A stretch of 64,000 nt of DNA from Streptomyces sp. ML-6 (lineage in GTDB: Bacteria > Actinomycetota > Actinomycetes > Streptomycetales > Streptomycetaceae): assembly GCF_030116705.1 (NCBI RefSeq), contig NZ_JAOTIK010000001.1:4244501-4308500 (forward strand). The letters run 5' to 3'. The notes beneath the pieces are model-generated. The model saw nothing but the letters and a program-made list of their open reading frames with translations, was not told the origin of the DNA and ran no database searches. The translations under genes were made by a program, and so were the position numbers. Positions 61,474 through 64,000 of this stretch are shown here, in pieces (the first letter of the stretch is position 1; each line of letters starts with the position of its first letter).

Positions 61474-61887
61474 TCAGCTGAACTGTGCGACCCCCGAGGC
61501 GAAGGAGGTGTCGCAGACGGGGCGGGAGAACCGGTGGGCCCGCGTGGGGCCGTACTTGTCGACCGCGGCGCGGCCCAGTGCCTTCGCGATCGACATGCAG
61601 TGCCGGGCGAGCGAGGGACGGCCCTCGACGGAGCGCTGGAGGTCCGTCAGCGCGACGCCCGGGTCCTTCTCCCGGAGCTCCACGAGCAGCCGGTCGCGCA
61701 GGACGTCCTGCGGGGCGCGCGCCTCGGCGCGCTTCGAGATGTCGTGAGCCGACGCGGTCAGGACCTGCGGCTCGGAGTTGTTCGCCGCCCACGGCACGCT
61801 GGTGACGGCGAGGGTCCCGGAGAGGACCATCACGACGGGCAGGACGAAGGCGAGGGATCGGCCGATGCGGCGCGCAGTCTGGGTCAC
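61474..61887 (-). CDS. small exported or membrane-anchored protein of unknown function
   Basis: A 137-residue protein with a hydrophobic N-terminal segment (RSLAFVLPVVMVLSGTLAVT) acting as signal or anchor, then a helical, basic domain (DVLRDRLLVELREKDPGVAL; SLARHCMSIAKALGRAAVDK) with two cysteines (HCMS, VCDT). No family recognised. TACGCT (61899-61894 on the minus strand) lies 6 bases before GTG 61887, so a leaderless mRNA is predicted. Confidence 0.72.
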   Translation of the reverse strand: MTQTARRIGRSLAFVLPVVMVLSGTLAVTSVPWAANNSEPQVLTASAHDISKRAEARAPQDVLRDRLLVELREKDPGVALTDLQRSVEGRPSLARHCMSIAKALGRAAVDKYGPTRAHRFSRPVCDTSFASGVAQFS

Positions 61888-62050
61888 GCAGCGAGCGTAG
61901 CGGGCAGTAATGATATGGCGACATTTCGTCACCCTTGAGGGGGAAGGTTCGAGAGTGCTTTTCGAATCCCGGGTTGACGCGCGGCGCCGAAATGCCCGGT
62001 GTGCCGGGGAATCCGGGGGCACGCGTCCCAAACCCGAAACCGCCCCGTGA

Positions 62051-62096
62051 CGCGCGAACGGCCTCGCACTCCCGGGAGTGCGAGGCCGTTCGCGCG
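62051..62096. terminator. 46-base perfect palindrome, terminator of msiK
   Basis: Two 23-base arms (62051-62073 and 62074-62096) are perfectly complementary; the fold gives at least a 20-bp stem around cccggg. It lies 20 bases past the msiK stop. Confidence 0.85.
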
Positions 62097-62115
62097 GTGC
62101 TGCGGGACGTCGGCG

Positions 62116-63252
62116 TCAGTCGGTGAGGCGGGCGCCCGTCGAGGTGGAGAAGACGTGCAGCTCGTCCGGGCGCGGCACGACGTGGAGCTTGGTGCCCTTC
62201 TCCGGGACGGCGCGGCCGCCGACGCGGACGACCAGGTCCTTGTCCTCGCCGCCGACCCGCGCGGAGCCGTAGACGAAGCCGTCGGCGCCGAGCTCCTCGA
62301 CCACGTTGACCGAGACGGCCAGGCCGGCCGGGGCGTCCGAGCTGTCCTTGGACATGGACTTCGCGGCGGCGCCGCCGTGCTCGACGATGTCGAAGTGCTC
62401 GGGGCGGATGCCGACCGTGACGGTCGTGTCGCCCTTGTCCGCGGCGGCGGAGAGCGCCTCGCGGGAGACCGGGACGACGCTGTTGCCGAACTTCACGCCG
62501 CCGTCGGTGATCGGGACCTCGACCAGGTTCATGGCCGGGGAGCCGATGAAGCCGGCCACGAAGAGGTTCGCCGGCTTGTCGTACATGTTGCGCGGCGAGT
62601 CGACCTGCTGGAGCAGACCGTCCTTGAGGACCGCGACCCGGTCGCCCATGGTGAGGGCCTCGACCTGGTCGTGGGTGACGTACACGGTCGTGATGCCCAG
62701 GCGGCGCTGGAGCGAGGCGATCTGCGTACGGGTGGAGACGCGGAGCTTGGCGTCGAGGTTCGACAGCGGCTCGTCCATGAGGAAGACCTGCGGCTCGCGC
62801 ACGATGGCGCGGCCCATCGCCACACGCTGACGCTGACCACCGGAGAGCGCCTTCGGCTTGCGGTCCAGGTAGTCGGTGAGGTCCAGCATCTTGGCAGCCT
62901 CTTCGACCTTCGCCCGGATCTCGGTCTTGTTGACCCCGGCGATCTTGAGCGCGAAGCCCATGTTGTCCGCGACGGTCATGTGCGGGTAGAGCGCGTAGTT
63001 CTGGAACACCATGGCGATGTCCCGGTCCTTCGGCGGCAGGTGCGTGACGTCGCGGTCACCGATGCGGATCGCGCCGCCGTTGACGTCCTCGAGACCCGCG
63101 AGCATGCGCAGGGAGGTCGACTTGCCACAACCGGAGGGGCCGACGAGGACGAGGAACTCGCCGTCCGCGATGTCGATCTCCAGCTGGTCCACGGCCGGCT
63201 TCGTGGAGCCGGGGTAGACGCGGGACGCCTTGTCGAACGTGACACTGGCCAT
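62116..63252 (-). CDS. msiK: multiple-sugar ABC-transporter ATPase MsiK
   Basis: A 378-residue ATPase: Walker A GPSGCGKST (38-46), Q-loop VFQNYALYPHM, signature LSGGQRQRVAMGRA, Walker B VFLMDEPLSNLDAK, switch VTHDQVEAL, then a MalK-type OB/TOBE regulatory domain (about 235-378). In Streptomyces MsiK is the shared ATPase for many sugar importers (cellobiose, maltose, xylobiose, chitobiose), whose genes lack their own ATPase. It stands alone, as expected, next to tRNA-Thr. Confidence 0.95.
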   Translation of the reverse strand: MASVTFDKASRVYPGSTKPAVDQLEIDIADGEFLVLVGPSGCGKSTSLRMLAGLEDVNGGAIRIGDRDVTHLPPKDRDIAMVFQNYALYPHMTVADNMGFALKIAGVNKTEIRAKVEEAAKMLDLTDYLDRKPKALSGGQRQRVAMGRAIVREPQVFLMDEPLSNLDAKLRVSTRTQIASLQRRLGITTVYVTHDQVEALTMGDRVAVLKDGLLQQVDSPRNMYDKPANLFVAGFIGSPAMNLVEVPITDGGVKFGNSVVPVSREALSAAADKGDTTVTVGIRPEHFDIVEHGGAAAKSMSKDSSDAPAGLAVSVNVVEELGADGFVYGSARVGGEDKDLVVRVGGRAVPEKGTKLHVVPRPDELHVFSTSTGARLTD

Positions 63253-63431
63253 GCTGAATCTTCTCCTCCACCGGCAGGAACGTGCCGGACGATCCGAGTA
63301 AGGGAGTGGTCTGGTCCACTTGAGTGAACCTTCCGCGACGCTACCTGGCCATTTCGAATCTGTCAGTAGTTCGAAGGCCGGGAAATTTCGGGGCCTCCCG
63401 GGGCGAGGTGTTGGTTACACTGCTTCGGCAT

Positions 63432-63505
63432 GCCTCCTTAGCTCAGCCGGCCAGAGCAACGCACTTGTAATGCGTAGGTCGTCGGTTCGAATCCGACAGG
63501 GGGCT
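63432..63505 (+). tRNA. tRNA-Thr (anticodon UGU)
   Basis: A 74-base cloverleaf: acceptor stem gcctcct (63432-63438) with agggggc (63498-63504), D-arm starting agctcag, anticodon stem acgca/tgcgt around loop cttgtaa (anticodon TGT) and T-arm with ggttcgaatcc. The discriminator base is T at 63505 and CCA is not encoded. It is the only RNA gene recognised in the window. Confidence 0.95.
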
Positions 63506-63552
63506 CGACGTGAAGCCCAGGTCGGATCTCTTCTGGCCTGGGCTTCTTCCGT

Positions 63553-64000
63553 TCAGCGGACGCGGCGGGGGCGGGTCAGGGCGTGGCCGAGTGGGGTCAG
63601 GGCGTGCAGCACCATGCAGCCCTTCCGGGTGCTGGTGACGAGTCCCGCGCGGCGCAGGACCGAGGCGTGCTTGCTCGCGGTGCCGATGGACACGCCGGTG
63701 CGGACGGCCAGTTCGCCGGTCGAGCAGGGCGGGGTCAGCGCCTGGAGGACCAGGGCGCGGGTTCGTCCCAGCAGGTCGGTCAGGCCCTCGGGTCCCGTCT
63801 CCGGCAGGGGGCGGCCGGTGACGGGGTAGACCAGGACGGGGGGAAGGTCCGGATCGATGAGCGTGATCGGGCACTTCGTGCAGAAGAACGAGGGGATCAG
63901 CGTGATGCCCCGGCCGCGCAGGTGCAGGTCGCGGTCGCGCGGGTAGTCGGCGACCAGGGTCGGGGACCGCCAGTGGATCGACGGCGGCAGGGTGTGCAGG
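63553..64000 (-). CDS. ArsR-type winged-helix regulator, truncated by the window edge
   Basis: The C-terminal 148 residues of a larger protein; the start lies beyond base 64000. The end is a winged helix: LLGRTRALVLQALTPPCSTG, ELAVRTGVSIGTASKHASVL and RRAGLVTSTRKGCMVLHALT. Before it come DYPRDRDLHLRGRGITLIPS and FFCTKCPIT with a Cys-x2-Cys pair. The layout matches the streptomycete ArsR-like proteins of about 330 residues with an N-terminal sensor domain. No metal specificity can be assigned. Confidence 0.85.
   Translation of the reverse strand, partial: LHTLPPSIHWRSPTLVADYPRDRDLHLRGRGITLIPSFFCTKCPITLIDPDLPPVLVYPVTGRPLPETGPEGLTDLLGRTRALVLQALTPPCSTGELAVRTGVSIGTASKHASVLRRAGLVTSTRKGCMVLHALTPLGHALTRPRRVR

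Noticed and set aside
61999..63327. A 442-codon plus-strand frame opposite msiK
   Set aside because: Shadow of msiK, which has complete ATPase motifs on the minus strand.

Overview
This 64 kb window is a stretch of high-GC actinobacterial chromosome, almost certainly from a Streptomyces. The support is the very GC-rich codon use, mycothiol synthesis (mshA), GlnR, the nickel regulator Nur, an RsiG protein with both cyclic-di-GMP signatures, the PhoR-PhoP/PhoU/MtpA cluster and MsiK. From memory, the gene order follows the S. coelicolor block from about SCO4155 to SCO4240 (glnR SCO4159, nur SCO4180, mshA SCO4204, phoU-R-P SCO4228-4230, msiK SCO4240). Most of the window is therefore conserved core chromosome, with a few accessory inserts.

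Layout. 0-1.4 kb: accessory debris, namely the frame-disrupted tail of a probable polymorphic toxin, a small AT-richer immunity-like gene and a frame-disrupted hypothetical gene. 1.4-8.5 kb: a secreted PI-PLC-like protein, a DinB protein, an envelope-stress-type two-component system with an HtrA-like protease, a LacI regulator and glnR. 8.8-18.1 kb: a hydrolase, a MoaD/ThiS-like protein, a sulfur module (cysteine-type leader peptide, attenuator-like hairpin, thiosulfate sulfurtransferase, DUF1416, DUF3099, DsrE-like), and an operon of three similar membrane-anchored proteins. 18.2-30.3 kb: nitrobindin, nur, YgfZ, dtd, rsiG, asparaginase, an Eis-like acetyltransferase, two TetR regulators, galE, a MerR-PP2C fusion and an M23 peptidase. 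30.4-34.5 kb: a looser accessory zone with short tandem repeats, a VOC protein, a small coupled operon, RidA and a deleted IS21-type insertion sequence. 34.5-42.7 kb: a conserved XRE/HbhA-like/DUF2516 trio, an RsbU-type phosphatase, an NlpC/P60 hydrolase, a methyltransferase, mshA and a YbjN protein. 43-48 kb: a lipoprotein, a possible toxin-antitoxin pair, a P-loop kinase-like protein, gpmA and an MFS transporter. 48.3-52.4 kb: mtpA, phoU, PHO box, phoR-phoP and a lipoprotein. 53.2-64 kb: carD, ispD-ispF, a PPOX protein, cysS, rlmB, a DoxX protein, a sugar nucleotidyltransferase, msiK, tRNA-Thr and a truncated ArsR-type regulator.

Themes. Nutrient and stress control dominates: nitrogen (GlnR), phosphate (PhoR-PhoP, PhoU, MtpA), nickel (Nur), cysteine/sulfur (leader peptide plus sulfurtransferase) and envelope stress (kinase, regulator and protease). 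A striking sequence-level pattern is that about fifteen genes carry a TAnnnT -10 hexamer 6-8 nt before the start codon, which predicts leaderless transcripts. No CRISPR array, complete prophage or biosynthetic gene cluster was seen.
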